Shown: positions 10,376 through 21,076 of the stretch, one piece after another
How the letters are laid out: each line of letters starts with the position of its first letter
How positions within the stretch are numbered: the stretch's first letter is position 1
Assembly (NCBI RefSeq): GCF_000315625.1
Contig: NW_005434668.1
Location: forward strand, 969,570-1,033,569
Source: Guillardia theta CCMP2712
Taxonomy: Eukaryota; Cryptophyceae; Pyrenomonadales; Geminigeraceae
Length of the DNA stretch: 64,000 nucleotides
Direction of reading: 5' to 3'
Made by a program: the position numbers and the translations under genes
The notes under the pieces: model-generated
Told to the model about the DNA's origin: nothing
The model's database searches: none
The model's input: the letters and a program-made list of their open reading frames with translations, nothing else

Positions 10376-11042
10376 TGCTTCCAGCCCCGGATCCTCCTCC
10401 GCCCCTTCCGCCCCCTCTCCCCCGCTGATCCTCAACAACACTCTTCCCCTCTGTTTCATCAGTCTTCCCTCTGCCGTCATGACCTGCATGGCTCTCGTCC
10501 CGGCTGGCTGCGAGCAAGCAGCAAGCTCCGCGCATGCCTCCTCATGTCCGGACTCCGTCGCCGCTCCCGCACACCCGCCCGCCCGCCTCCCCGAGGGCTC
10601 TCCTGCATCCCCGTCGATCTCCCCCGCCGGCGGCGTCGAGGAGCACAGCTCCTACTTCCACGTGCTCCAGGCGACCGGCAGGACGATGGGCCGGTCGATC
10701 GACGCCATGGGCAACTTCATCCTCTACGCCCCGACCCGCCACGGCCAGGCGGACCAGACAGGCAGCTCCCTCATCTCCACCGGCGAGATCCGGAAGCAGC
10801 GGTAGGAGAAGGCCGTGAGGTAGCGTAGGAGGACGGGCCGGAGGAGCGGTGTGTGTATACATGTAGAGGAGGAGGAGGCGGCTGTGGGTGTATGCGATGA
10901 ATAAACAACCGAGTCACCATCCCCTCGTCTACACGGCGCGCGTCGGGTCTATCCGCTTCCATCATGATCGTCACGGACTGCCGACTTTGCAGTGCGGCTG
11001 TCTAGGCGATGGGAGGGACGGGAGCTGGGGCCTTCGCTGCCT
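10186..11042. repeat. Tandem segmental repeat, copy 3 (truncated, about 857 bp)
   Basis: Third copy, with the CTGT microsatellite at about 10335-10374 and the 327-base frame at 10479-10805. Homology stops abruptly at 11042, right after CCTTCGCTGCCT. Copies 1 and 2 continue there with GCCACAGGCA. The sharp end suggests either the array edge or a deletion junction. Confidence 0.88.
10479..10805 (+). CDS. Possible 108-aa ORF in array copy 3
   Basis: Third copy of the array frame. It has Arg for Pro in the TMGRSIDAMG segment and Ser for Thr near the end. All three copies keep the same start, stop and length despite amino-acid changes, and no copy carries a frameshift in this interval. That is the only evidence for coding. 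Confidence 0.22.
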   Translation: MTCMALVPAGCEQAASSAHASSCPDSVAAPAHPPARLPEGSPASPSISPAGGVEEHSSYFHVLQATGRTMGRSIDAMGNFILYAPTRHGQADQTGSSLISTGEIRKQR

Positions 11043-11135
11043 ACGTGATAGTAGGGCTCTTGGTTTGCGTTAATTTTCAGATTTTATTCTTCATACTGAA
11101 GATAGCGACTCGATTTTACAACTTTCCTTACTCAT

Positions 11136-11423
11136 ATGGATGGGATCAGGAGCAAACCAGAGAGAAACAAAGAAACAGGCAGCATAAACCTCAGGTTTCT
11201 CCAACTACGTGAGACTTCGAGGAGGACGCCCCGGCGGCCAAGACCCATGCGATCTCGATACTTCGGAAAGAGACTCTCACGCAGACGATCAGAAGCAGGA
11301 TCCTTCACAGGTCCCCATACAGCGCCTCTGAGCTCATTGACTCCGCCAGGCTCCAGGAGAAAACTTTTCAAAACCGCAAACTTCAGTTGCGTTGCAGCCG
11401 TTGCGTTGCAGCCGTTCAAATAA
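11136..11423 (+). CDS. Doubtful 95-aa ORF at the array edge
   Basis: An ATG-initiated frame rich in Arg (RPRPMRSRYFGKRLSRRR). The opposite strand is also open over the same interval (FLLEPGGVNELRGAVWG) but lacks an ATG. Either could be an exon remnant. The end holds a 15-base direct duplication (GTTGCGTTGCAGCCG twice, near 11388-11417). No family is recognised. Kept only because nothing else explains the stretch. Confidence 0.15.
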   Translation: MDGIRSKPERNKETGSINLRFLQLRETSRRTPRRPRPMRSRYFGKRLSRRRSEAGSFTGPHTAPLSSLTPPGSRRKLFKTANFSCVAAVALQPFK

Positions 11424-11439
11424 TCGTGCTGTATGAGGG

Positions 11440-11770
11440 GTCAGGAGGTCCGGAAAAAGGAATCGAAGTTCGGGGGGCAAGATGGACCGACGATACACAG
11501 TCAATGATGGGGGGTGGGTGGGTTGTTCAATGGGGAATTTGGGGAGTATACAAGGGGATAGGGTGGTACTTTACCGGTGGAGATCGAAGGTAGTGGGTTT
11601 CTCAGAGGACAGTAAAAGGGAGAGTTGCAAGGTTGACAGGGTGTAGATGAAGGTAGGCGGATGCTGATATCTTCTTCACACGTGGGGGTACATTGACATA
11701 GGGTGGGGGTGCACTGGTCATGGGTGGTGGCAGGGGTAGGGGTAGAATTTTGTAAGGCGGAAATGGAGGG
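11440..11770. repeat. GGGGT-rich strand-asymmetric island 1
   Basis: The plus strand carries many G-runs of three to six spaced by short A/T-containing words, such as GGGGTGGGT, GGGTGGTA and GGGGTAG. It is one of five such islands in the window and sits just after the GC-rich array. No gene is seen in it. From 11770 to about 12370 I see no supported gene; minus-strand open frames there lack splice or family support. Confidence 0.6.
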
Positions 11771-12373
11771 CGATGGGGGAAAAGAGCAGGAGAGATGGCA
11801 AATGCTGATGCTGATGCTGATGCGCTTGTTGATGCCTTCATGAAGGCCGCATACACCCAATGACAGGGATACAGAACGTATCAAAGATAGTTTGCGCCGT
11901 GGATGTGAGAACGACATGGGGCAAAAATTGAAATCTGTGTGACTTGTCAATTGTGCAACGCGTTTGCTCCCCTCTGCAAAACAAGCTCTTTGAAAAGAAT
12001 CAAGGTCTGCAACAAAGTGCATATAGCGCTGTATGAGATTTGTAAGCAATCATTCAAAGAATGGCCAGAAAAACCTTGAATGCGACCATTCTACTGTCGT
12101 TCTATTACAACACGGTTTTGATGACAAGTGCAATAAGTGACCCTTGTTCTTTTTCAGGGTCTGGGCGTGTAATTCATCGAAGTTGCATTAGATGATCAAA
12201 GATTGAAGCATATAGATACCAAGAAGCTGCTATCTGAAGCTCGTATCCTGATGTGATGAGGTGGAGGCAGGTGGAATCGAGAGCTGACATGTGAACCCAG
12301 GAGCAATGAAATCATCACTGTCGAAGAAAGAACAAGAGAAACCCTGAGCAAGCAAGCGACACCCCGTGTGAAA

Positions 12374-13218
12374 ATGAGCAATGGAGATGCTGAATGGAAG
12401 AAAGAGCCACATGTTGACATGTCAGAGGCGTTGATGGCAGGCGGCCTGCCCCGCTCCCTGCATTCCGTCGACAAGCTCTCTGATACACACCATTCCCCTC
12501 ATACCCCCCAGGACTTTGCTGCTGCATATGACAACGTGAAAGAACTAGAACGCATCCTCCGCATGAACATGTGCTTCCACCATTGTGAAGCTGCCCCCGC
12601 CTGATGTGTGTGTCGCAGTGACAGGTTGAACCACATCGAAGAGGATAGAAACGTCAAGTGGAAGGACGAGGCCATCAAGCACGGGCTGAAGATGGTGGAT
12701 GAAGAGAGTCAGTCTGTTCTCGCCTGAAGCAGCTGTGTTGACCTCTAGCTCAGGAAAGCGAGGAGATGCAGAAAGGATGATCCTCTTGAAGAGGATAGAG
12801 TTCCTGTCCGAGGAGCTGGAGGAGTCAAAGAATCAGCTGGTGGCTAAGGTCAGGTTTGACGACGTGATAGTTGTCAGTGATGTGTCTTTCAGACGAAGGA
12901 ATGCGATGAGTTGTTTGAAGTAGCCCAAGAGCTGTCAGAAGAGTTGTCACAACATGTATCTTTCGACGAGGTTCGCAGAAGTTCATTATCACAGTCTCTT
13001 TGTGATCAGACATCCTTCAGGACGAAGCTGGGGAGGCTGGACCGAACAAGACGGTGAGCAAGAGACCGATCATCCAGAACGCCTTGAAAAACAACCGCTC
13101 CTCGAGGGGCAAGAACTGGTGAGTGTCGGTGACTAAAGTTTGCGAAGCTAACGAGACGTCCAGGTTCTCTTTCGCGGACATGTTCACGTTTCCCAACTGG
13201 TGCTCGAAGCCTCAATGA
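12374..13218 (+). CDS. Small coiled-coil protein, spliced
   Basis: Exons join in frame across short GT-AG introns. The product begins MSNGDAEWKKEPH, continues NVKELERILR, LNHIEEDRNVKWKDEA, then KRIEFLSEELEESKNQL and FEVAQELSEELSQH. It ends FADMFTFPNWCSKPQ and a stop at 13216-13218. Heptad-like Leu/Ile spacing in the middle predicts a coiled coil. The last intron is about 45 bases. The ATG at 12374 has no earlier in-frame ATG nearby. I do not recognise the family; no enzymatic motif is visible. It converges on the IFT140 gene, 93 bases from its stop. Confidence 0.6.
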
Positions 13219-13311
13219 CCGCGAGCAAGTGATTGCGATGTTCACTCTGAGATTTTGTCAAGGAATCAGGAGCCTCTCATCTCATTTTTCATTAAATTTT
13301 TTCTATAATGT

Positions 13312-16300
13312 TCACATGTCGCTATCGATCTCCTCGTCGACCTCGTCGTTGTCTGCTGGGACGTGGATGTTCATCTTGCGATAGATCGTGTCCACCATCG
13401 ACTGATCCAGGTAAGGCCCCAGCAGGATTCTCCTCTGCAACATCCAACAATTCAGCTCGCTCCAACACAGGCAGCACGAACTCCAATAGAAACAGGGATG
13501 GAGAGGGAGGGAGAAGAACAAAAGAAGGGAAGGTTGGGAGCGATCGGAATCTGCCGCACCTGCCGCATCTTTTCGATGAGCTGATAACACTGCTGGAAGT
13601 CTTGTTCACTGAAGAAGAACTCGATCAACAGGGCAAAGACGTCGCCAACCTGCATCCCCCCGTCAGGAGCCCCGGCACATCCTTTCCCTGTCCCTACCTG
13701 CACAGCCACGTCCAACTTCGGGGTCTCCAGCAGTTGATAGCAAGTCTGTACAAACTCGTTGGGGTCGTCCTTGACCAGGCTCTTAGCTCGCACGAAGACT
13801 TCGATCAGCTGTATCCGTCGGTCGAGCATTGTACAGTCCTCGTCAGCCTTGACAAGATATTTCTTGCTCTCCTTCAAAGCATCCAGAGCCTTCTCGTAGT
13901 CGCGATACTCGTCGATTTCTACTTGGGAACAAGAGTCGTAGAACATGCCGAGCTGGAGGGACAAGGTGAGAGAACAGGACAGGAGCCCGCGCAAGTTACC
14001 TGCTTGTAGGCCTTGGCCTTGTTGTAGAACTCGATGATCTTCTTCATAATCTCTGGCTCTGTATGCCAGTTCTGTGTCTGCAGGTAGTTGGCAGCTCTGA
14101 TGTAGATCTCCTTGGATCTCAGCACTCCGGCAAAGAAAATGATCTTCTCGGTATCTCCTGACTTGAGGAGCGCGTCCATCGCTTTGTCCTTCATCCCAGC
14201 CTGCCACGAGAGCGTAAGAGGAAGGAGGTGGAGGGAGTGAGGACGAGGAGTCTACTCACCTGCGTGTACTTCTTCGTTGCCAGGTGATAGTTCTGCTGCT
14301 GTACACAGATGTCTGCTATCCTCTTCAGCATCGAGTTTCTCAGCTCGGCGTCTGCCTCCTTCTCCGGGAGCAGCTCCGTGATCTTCTCTGCCATGGTCTC
14401 CGTCATCTCCACCTTGTACTTCTCACAGAGCTCGAGAGCATGCTTGGGCTGCTTGCAGGTGACAAACAGCTGGACAGCCTTGTCGTACTGCGAGTGAGAC
14501 ATGAAGAAGTCTCCCACCTTCTGCAGGAGATCAGGGTCAGTGTCGCTTCCCAGGTCGTCGGAGATCGCTCTGAGAGAGTCGAAGAGCTTCGCGTCGAAGC
14601 AGATCTGGAGGGCCCTGGAGCTATTCCCCCCATTCTTGTACAGAACCACCGCTTGCTCGTACATCTGTCGCTCCTCCAGGTACTTGGCACATTCCAGCAT
14701 CACTCTCTTGTTGCATCGGATGGCGAGGGGCAGCAGCTCCTTGTCGAGCCCGTTCTCACGAGCAAGGCGAACAGCGTGGTTGTACCTCCCGGACTTGGAG
14801 AAGAGGCGGATCGCGTCCTTGGGCTTCTCCATGGCCTCGTACTGTGACGCCAGGTAGTAGGCAGCTGGGCCGCTGCCGGATTCGTTGACAACCTCCTCGG
14901 CGGCTTCAAAGTTTCTCTGGAAGCAGCGGATCCTGACTATGGACATGAAGTCTTCGGCCTGCTTGTAGTAGTTGAGCGCCACGTCAAGCTTCTGCTTGCT
15001 CTCGAAGTACTTGGCCATCCACCCGAACAGAACCTTGTCATTGGCCTTGCGGACGTACTCCTCGCACGAGGAGATATCCTTCATCTCATAGAACATCCTC
15101 GGGACCTCCGTGCGATGTGCATCCGCCTTCTCGTAGCAGGCGATTGCTGCCTTATGGTCCCCGACGTTCTCGAGGTAACGGCCCCAGGCGTAATACGTCC
15201 CTTTGAGGTTGATCCGATCCTTCTTCTGCGCCGTCTCCACCGCCTTCTCCCATAAGCCGCACGCCTGGTACATCTTGTTCAACAAGTCGTACCGGCCGCA
15301 CGACACGTAGAGCCTCTCGGCATCTTCTATCAACCCCAGCTGGATCGCTACCATGGCGATTTGCGCTTCTCGCTCTGCAACGACGGTGAGGGGAGGAGGG
15401 GAGGAGGGGAGGAGGGGAGGGGAAGACGTACCTTTCTCCTGACGGGCGAGCCGGACAGCTCGAGCTCCCTTGGCATCCCCCATGTTGCTCAGGCAGACTT
15501 CAGCCACGTCCAGCCTCGAGGTCTTCACGCACATGTGCGCCATGTTCTTCCACACGTTGGGCCCTTTGATGAGCTTCACCGCCTTATACGCCTCGTCCAT
15601 GTTCCCCAGCGTGAGGTTGTAGCTGAACTCCAGCAGAGCCCAACGAGTCTGGAAATTCACAAGCTCCATCCCCACGAAGTCTCTCAGGACTTTGCTCTGA
15701 ATCTGAATCGTCGAGTTCCCCGTGGCCTCGTCCGACTTGGGCGCGCTGAGGAACAGGTGGGGGATCTGGAGTCCGAGGAGGACGGAGCCTTCCGAGGTGA
15801 TGGGGAAACGATCCTGCAGGAGCAGCCCCTTCTCTGTCGTAGCGAAGAAAGTCACAACCTCAGCCCTGTTGATCTTGAAGATCTCAGCTCCAAAGTCCTT
15901 CATCTCCCCGCGGTACTTGATCTCGCAACCCAGCAAGTTCCCAGCTTTCTCTCTCGCCTTGAAGCCCTCCTTCTCGATCTCGTTCTCCTTCTTTCCCTCG
16001 GTGATGTCCGCCGTATCCCAGAAGTGGTTCACTGGGTAGTAATCCGGGCCGAACTCGTAGCTGTAGAATGAGTCCGATACGACGTCGAACACCCAGATTT
16101 TTGTGTCAACAATCTCTGCCTTGGATGCATCTGAGCTGCCCCTAGCCAGGATACTCACCTTGCTGCCCATGCTGTTGATCTTCACCGATACTATGTCAGC
16201 GATCGGCACGTCTCCTTCCTCGAACTTGCGCGAGAGGACGGACTTCCTCTTAGTGGTGGAAACGTCCCAGATGTGGATGTAGTTCTTGCTGGTGCTCGCT

Positions 16301-18333
16301 ACCAGCCATGTGCCATGACAGTCAAGGTAGACAGGCTCGCCCTCCACTTCCTCGACAGGGAGCCTCTTGGTGATCGTTCCTTCAAGGTTCGCAACTTCAA
16401 TCTCCGAATCGTTGGCCATGTAAATGTACAGCGGCTCGTTGGGGAAGTAAGACCCTATGACCATGGTAGTAGCGTTGGTGTTGAAAGAAGAGGTGAAGGT
16501 GTGATGGTTGGTAAGGCTGTTGATCTCATAAACTTCTGCCTTCCTCCCACTCCAAACCAAGATGTTTGACTTTGTGATATCACACCCCTTGATCGGGACA
16601 CCGCACTCTACCTCCGTCAACTTCAAAGGGCTGTTTCCTGCCCAGAAGTTCTTTATGACATCTGGCTCGATGTCAACTTGCGGTATCCCTCTTTCGTCTA
16701 GCTTTCGATGAACCGGCAGGAAGCCAAGGTGCTTGTTGGATATTTGAACCATCGCCACCTGGTCTCTCACTTTCCTCTGCAGCTCATTCTCGACCAAGAT
16801 GTGAACCGACTTGTCTGTGGATGCTGACAGGAACCCATGATGCTTTGCCCACTGCAGATCGATCACTGTCATTCCCAGCTTGACAGTTGCCCGGAGCATC
16901 GGGTACCAATCATCTGCAGAAGAGCTCTGGCTGCTGGAGATATTGTGGGACCAGAACAGGACATATCCCTTGGAGGTTCCAGCGCACAGGATCCGTCTCT
17001 TCTCGCTGTACGCCACTGAGTGAATCTTGTCATCTGGTGGAACTTTGGGATCTGAGACCCTCAGCACGTAGTTCTCGTCTTCTGAAAGCTTCCAGAAGCG
17101 CAACAGATTCTCCCCCGATGACGTCATCAACAACCCCGACGAGATCCAGATCGCTCGCATCATCACGTTCGTCTCATGCAGGCTCTTGGCCGCTATCTTA
17201 CCCGACGAGATCTCCTTGATCTGACCCGAGTCGTCGGGCCCAGAAATCCGTTTCATCATCATATGCTCATTGATCGCAATTAGCTCGTCTGCCTCCTCGT
17301 AATACACCAGCGCTGCTATGCCACTCGTTCCTCCATCAGGCGACTCGAGACGAAAGAGCTCCTGCACCTTGGTCTTGTCGTCGGATCCGTAGTACACGAT
17401 ACCATCCTCCCCAGCGAAGTAGTAGGTAGGAGCGTCCCCGTCATCACTCTTCATCGATTTCTTGCTCCTAAAGGTAATGTGCGTTACTGCACTCTGACCC
17501 TTCTGGATGATAGATTGCTGCACAAAGATCCCTCTCTCCTCCGGCTTCCACACAGCGAGAAGTCCGTTCTTGTCAGTTGAAAGCAGCCTGGACCCACACG
17601 GGCTCCAAGCAAGGAGGCAGATACTGCCTTTGTGCGCTAAATTATTTTCTCTGAAGTTAGAAAACACTGTCTCCCCCATGCTCTTGTTCTTATCCTCCCA
17701 TAGCACTATGGAGCCATCATCCCAGCCCGATGCTAGGATGTTCTTAGGCCCTGGACCCCAGGCTACGTAAGTCGGTGCAGAACTTTTATGATAATCCTTG
17801 TCCGACTTGACCGCCTGGGAAGTAGAATCGGTTCAGTGGCAGAGAAACGTCTGTGCCATGTGCAAACCTCATCATGGAATATCGAGAGTCTGCCATCGCT
17901 CGTTCCTACAATGAGGAGAGGAGACTTCATCTGCCGAGGACACCAGTCCCTGCACCATACGATCAATCAGCTCTAAAGCTCATTCAAATTTTCAAAAATG
18001 AGCGCAATGTTGGTGAGTACAAGAAAGGGGAACAAACTGACGATCCAATTCGGTTCAGCATGCAAACATCGTCCACAAAAGATCCTCATGAGAAACAAGC
18101 CATCTCCATGAGCCTGAAGTCAACCGCCCCAAGACAACCTCCGGACTCCAACCGCCCACGAAACAACTACAACCAGGATAGGAATCGTGCTCTCATCGAA
18201 CAGAAGACAAAGTTTTCCCCCATCATGTGCAGTCAACCTTCGCATTGTCGTCATCATACCTGCATAAGATGATGTCGTCCCCCTGCATCTTGTCCAGGCT
18301 GCAGCCATACTCGAAGAAGAGAGCCTCTCCCAT
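13312..18333 (-). CDS. IFT140: Intraflagellar transport protein 140 (IFT-A subunit), spliced
   Basis: Core subunit of the IFT-A complex, which drives retrograde transport in cilia and flagella. The gene starts [10 protein letters not shown] at 18333. Exon 1 joins [15 protein letters not shown], and then the main exon begins. The N-terminal half is WD40-like ([66 protein letters not shown]). The C-terminal half is TPR/alpha-solenoid with the family signatures [57 protein letters not shown] and [18 protein letters not shown]. It ends with the acidic tail [12 protein letters not shown]. An intron near 15385-15435 and four or five in the 3' part interrupt the frame. Length of roughly 1,400 residues agrees with the family. 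It implies the organism builds flagella. Confidence 0.95.
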
Positions 18334-18478
18334 GACCGCTACACCCACCGCTACCCCACCCCACCCCCAATTCAACATGGAAAATCACCCCCTGCTTCAG
18401 TTTGCGAACATTTCAATCAGCACCCCCTGTTGCATAGGGAATACTACCCCTACCTTCACGTTCTCTGACCTGCTCCCT
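18334..18478. promoter_or_regulatory. Putative bidirectional promoter, IFT140 / DUF2301
   Basis: Only 145 bases separate the start codons of two divergent genes, so both promoters must share this stretch or overlap coding DNA. It contains CCACCCCACCCCC on the plus strand and no clear TATA box. The promoter role is inferred from position. Confidence 0.4.
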
Positions 18479-20000
18479 ATGGCACCCGCTACTCGTTTGG
18501 CGATCGCCGTTGCGCTATGCTCATTGACTGATGCATTCCTGCTTCCATCCTCCTCTCTCAGGTACTCTCCACTGCTCTCCTGTCCTCGCATGCCTATGAA
18601 CCTTACTGCCACTCCATGTCCTGTCCTCACGGACCTCATCGTGCTCATGCAATCTTGTTCACGGAGATGCGGGCAGGGTGTTGCAACCCGGGAGAGCGAG
18701 CAAGATTGCGAGCATTACCAGGTCGAGGCGAGGTTGTCAAAACATCCTTGCAGGTTCACGAGTCTGATCGTGTTTGCGTAGGGAGCATCGTTCAACCATG
18801 CATGATCGCAAGTAGAGACGTGAGAACTTCCTCTTTGCTGCCGCTTGCAGGTCTGATAGCTTCTTTTAGAGCGATCGCAGGGTGGTGGAGGGCCCGTTCG
18901 AAGGACAGTTTGGAACATGGTGATCGAGATGCTCGCCCAACTTTGGCAGTGAGACGCGCACACAGGTTTGTCGATCAAGATGACGCGGTAGAAGTTCTCA
19001 CCTATCGTCTATCTCTCGTCGGTGCTGCGCTTGCGGTAAGCGGAGCTTGCCATGGCACTCCAGGATGACCTCAAGTCTGCAGACTGTGACTGGAGTAGGA
19101 ATGGCCGTGTTGCCCAACTTTGTGCAAGCTCAACCTCCCTCGTAATCTCGGACATTCCATCGCGTTATATCTACTTACAGCAAGTGCAGGACTGCGGCGT
19201 TGGATGCCATGGCCGTCTTGTTTCTTGCCTCCTTTGGTGTCTCTCTGAAGACAATTCACATCTACATGAAGCCGATGCACAACATGCTCAAGGTATTTCA
19301 CTTGCCCGCACTGTGCTACCTTCACTCGGCTCCAGGCGCTTTGGGCAGGAGGAGCCCTGGGCTCGTTAGCCGTCTTTGTTGCAGGTGGGGAGATGCCATG
19401 TGACTGCTCATGACGTGTGGCCGCTGATGCCGTTGATGCAGGACCGAACCACAGCCTCGTGAAGGATTGCTTCGAGCACAGCGAGTTCTTGCTCGCCTCG
19501 GGTTGGGCATTTGTCGCCCTCACGGGTCTTTTCTTCAAGGAGTTTGCATGGTTGGGATGCAAGTCGTTGAGCTGAAGGTGATTGAGTGACATCCTTGTAG
19601 CTTTCAGAGGTGGGAGGCATCAGCACTCTTCGCCGGTCTGCCCATCCTGACAGGTCACGAAGATCGCATTACAATGTTCCCCATCAGTCAGCATGTTGTT
19701 GACGACCGAGCAGGAGGGCATTTTCTGCATCTCCTCTCTGAAGATGTCGAGAAGGTGAAAGTGAATTTTCATGAGACGCGTTCTCCTGACCTCCTCTCTC
19801 AGGGCTTGGCTGTGATGTTTGCCACTGTGTTTGTGAGAATTTCCCTCCCGATTTGCTGCTTTTTCATTGTGTAGACCCGTATTGACCATGTCGAACAGGT
19901 CTTCTTTGCTGCGAGGAAGTTTGATCAACCTCTCAAGGCAGACATCGGAGACAAGAGCATCTTCGAATATCTCGCGCTGCAGGAGAAGATAGGACAATAG
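18479..20000 (+). CDS. Plastid-targeted DUF2301-type integral membrane protein, spliced
   Basis: Matches the DUF2301 family of cyanobacteria and plastids, whose function is unknown. The ATG at 18479 opens a leader, MAPATRLAIAVALCSLTDA followed by FLLPSSSLR. This is a hydrophobic signal peptide with Phe at the cleavage point and then a Ser-rich transit peptide, the pattern of cryptophyte plastid preproteins. Mature-part exons read VHESDRV, TYRLSLVGAALA, LKTIHIYMKPMHNMLK, ALWAGGALGSLAVFVA, ALTGLFFKEFACFQRWEAS and LFAGLPILTGHE. The end is FFAARKFDQPLKADIGDKS then IFEYLALQEKIGQ, with the stop at 20000. Several predicted membrane helices are visible. At least six introns of about 45-90 bases are needed. 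The middle exons (18600-19050 and 19690-19850) are less certain. Confidence 0.8.
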
Positions 20001-20112
20001 AAATGGGTTTGCTCTAGTCATTCGTAGTTTTAGCAACATGTATCATCGTATATACTTTACACTTGGCATGCAAGGCTCCGATGCCCAGAAGCTGCATTGC
20101 CCACTCTGTTTC

Positions 20113-20781
20113 TCAACGCCCTCCTGCCTTCTTGTTGAAGTCCAGCACCATCTTTCGAAACTCTTCATAACTCACCTGCGATCTGTCAGCTAATCAAGGC
20201 ACATGATCGGCAAAGAGTTAAATATTCACTTGACCATCGCCATCGTGATCTACCTGTAAGGGGAAGGGTGGGTGTCAGATACATTCTAATCGATATCATG
20301 TGCTACTGCTCTTACCAGTCTTATCAGTTCATCCACCTCGTCGTCTGTCAAATTCTCATTGATGGCGAGATATGTGTTATGCAGATCTGATGCCCCAATG
20401 AAACCGTTGCCGTCACGATCGAATGTCTATACAAACTCGTCAAACAAATATCAAAATGAAAGAACGATCTCGACATCAATTCTGTTCTGGTCCTGTGAGC
20501 TTTCTCAAGAGCTAGGCGATTGCCCTACTCCATAGCCTCTTTTCTACGCTCTTCCCTTCCCTTCCCTTCCCTGCCCTGCCCTGCCCTGCCCTGCCCTGCG
20601 CTTCTCTGCTCTGCTCTGCTCTGCTCTGCTCTGCTCTGCCCTGCCCTGCCCTGCCCTGCCCTGCCCTGCCCTGCTCTGCTCTGCTTTTCTCCTCTCTTCT
20701 TCTCTCTTCTCTTCTCTTCCCTTCTCTCCTTCTCTTCACCTGGAAAGCTTCTCGGATGTCGCTCTCGCTGAACGTCGTCAT
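20113..20781 (-). CDS. Small two-EF-hand calcium-binding protein, spliced
   Basis: Calmodulin/centrin-type fragment of roughly 80 residues. Exon 1 begins [14 protein letters not shown] at 20781. After a long intron comes [19 protein letters not shown], a full EF-loop with Asp-x-Asp-x-Asn and Phe-Ile, then [16 protein letters not shown] short intron follows, then the second loop [13 protein letters not shown] and the end [14 protein letters not shown], with the stop at 20113. Both loops keep the calcium-binding residues. There are two hands rather than the four of calmodulin, so it may be a calmodulin-like half protein. The large intron contains a CCCTG/CTCTG minisatellite. Divergent from the LRR gene. 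Confidence 0.82.
20545..20725. repeat. CCCTG / CTCTG pentamer minisatellite in EF-hand intron
   Basis: Runs of TCCCT, then CCCTG, then CTCTG, again CCCTG, then CTTCT units on the plus strand, making a pyrimidine-only-plus-G tract of about 180 bases. It lies wholly inside the first intron of the EF-hand gene, and block boundaries suggest stepwise expansion of two related units. Confidence 0.9.
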
Positions 20782-20869
20782 GATAAAACTTCGCCGTTGT
20801 GTACCCTCATCCCCCCGCATAAATCCACTCCCATGCACCTTTCCGGGCAACACCTGGCCGCACAGCAAA

Positions 20870-21020
20870 CGCGGGAGTTCCGAGAGCCTATGAGCTAGCC
20901 TACTAGGTCTGGTCCTAGCTGATACCTAGGGCGGTTCACTAGCGAGTACCTGGTCCATATTAGGAGTTCCTAGCTGGGCCCAGGGTGTAACGTACCATGA
21001 AAGGACAGTTACAAACTCGT
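20870..21020. other. CTAG-rich divergent intergenic segment
   Basis: Between the EF-hand and LRR starts. It holds repeated CCTAG/CTAGC words (GAGCTAGCCTACTAGG, TCCTAGCTGATACCTAGG, TTCCTAGCTGGGCCCAGG) forming several imperfect inverted repeats. It could be promoter DNA or a degenerate repeat; nothing firmer can be said. Confidence 0.35.
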
Positions 21021-21076
21021 TTTGACTAATTTTTTCCTTACTTTTTTTCTGCTCAGCACCTGCGAGTCCTCAGGCT

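Noticed and set aside
6911-11042. Possible CRISPR array
   Set aside because: Units are 1.6 kb with no short regular repeats and spacers, and the organism is eukaryotic.
11440-11770. Telomere-like sequence
   Set aside because: G-runs lack a constant TTAGGG- or TTTAGGG-type unit and occur at five internal sites.
15361-16071. 236-aa plus-strand ORF
   Set aside because: Mirror frame of IFT140 coding sequence; residues show no family pattern while the minus strand matches IFT140 clearly.
19620-20039. 139-aa minus-strand ORF
   Set aside because: Lies opposite spliced DUF2301 exons whose plus-strand reading ends in a recognised family tail.
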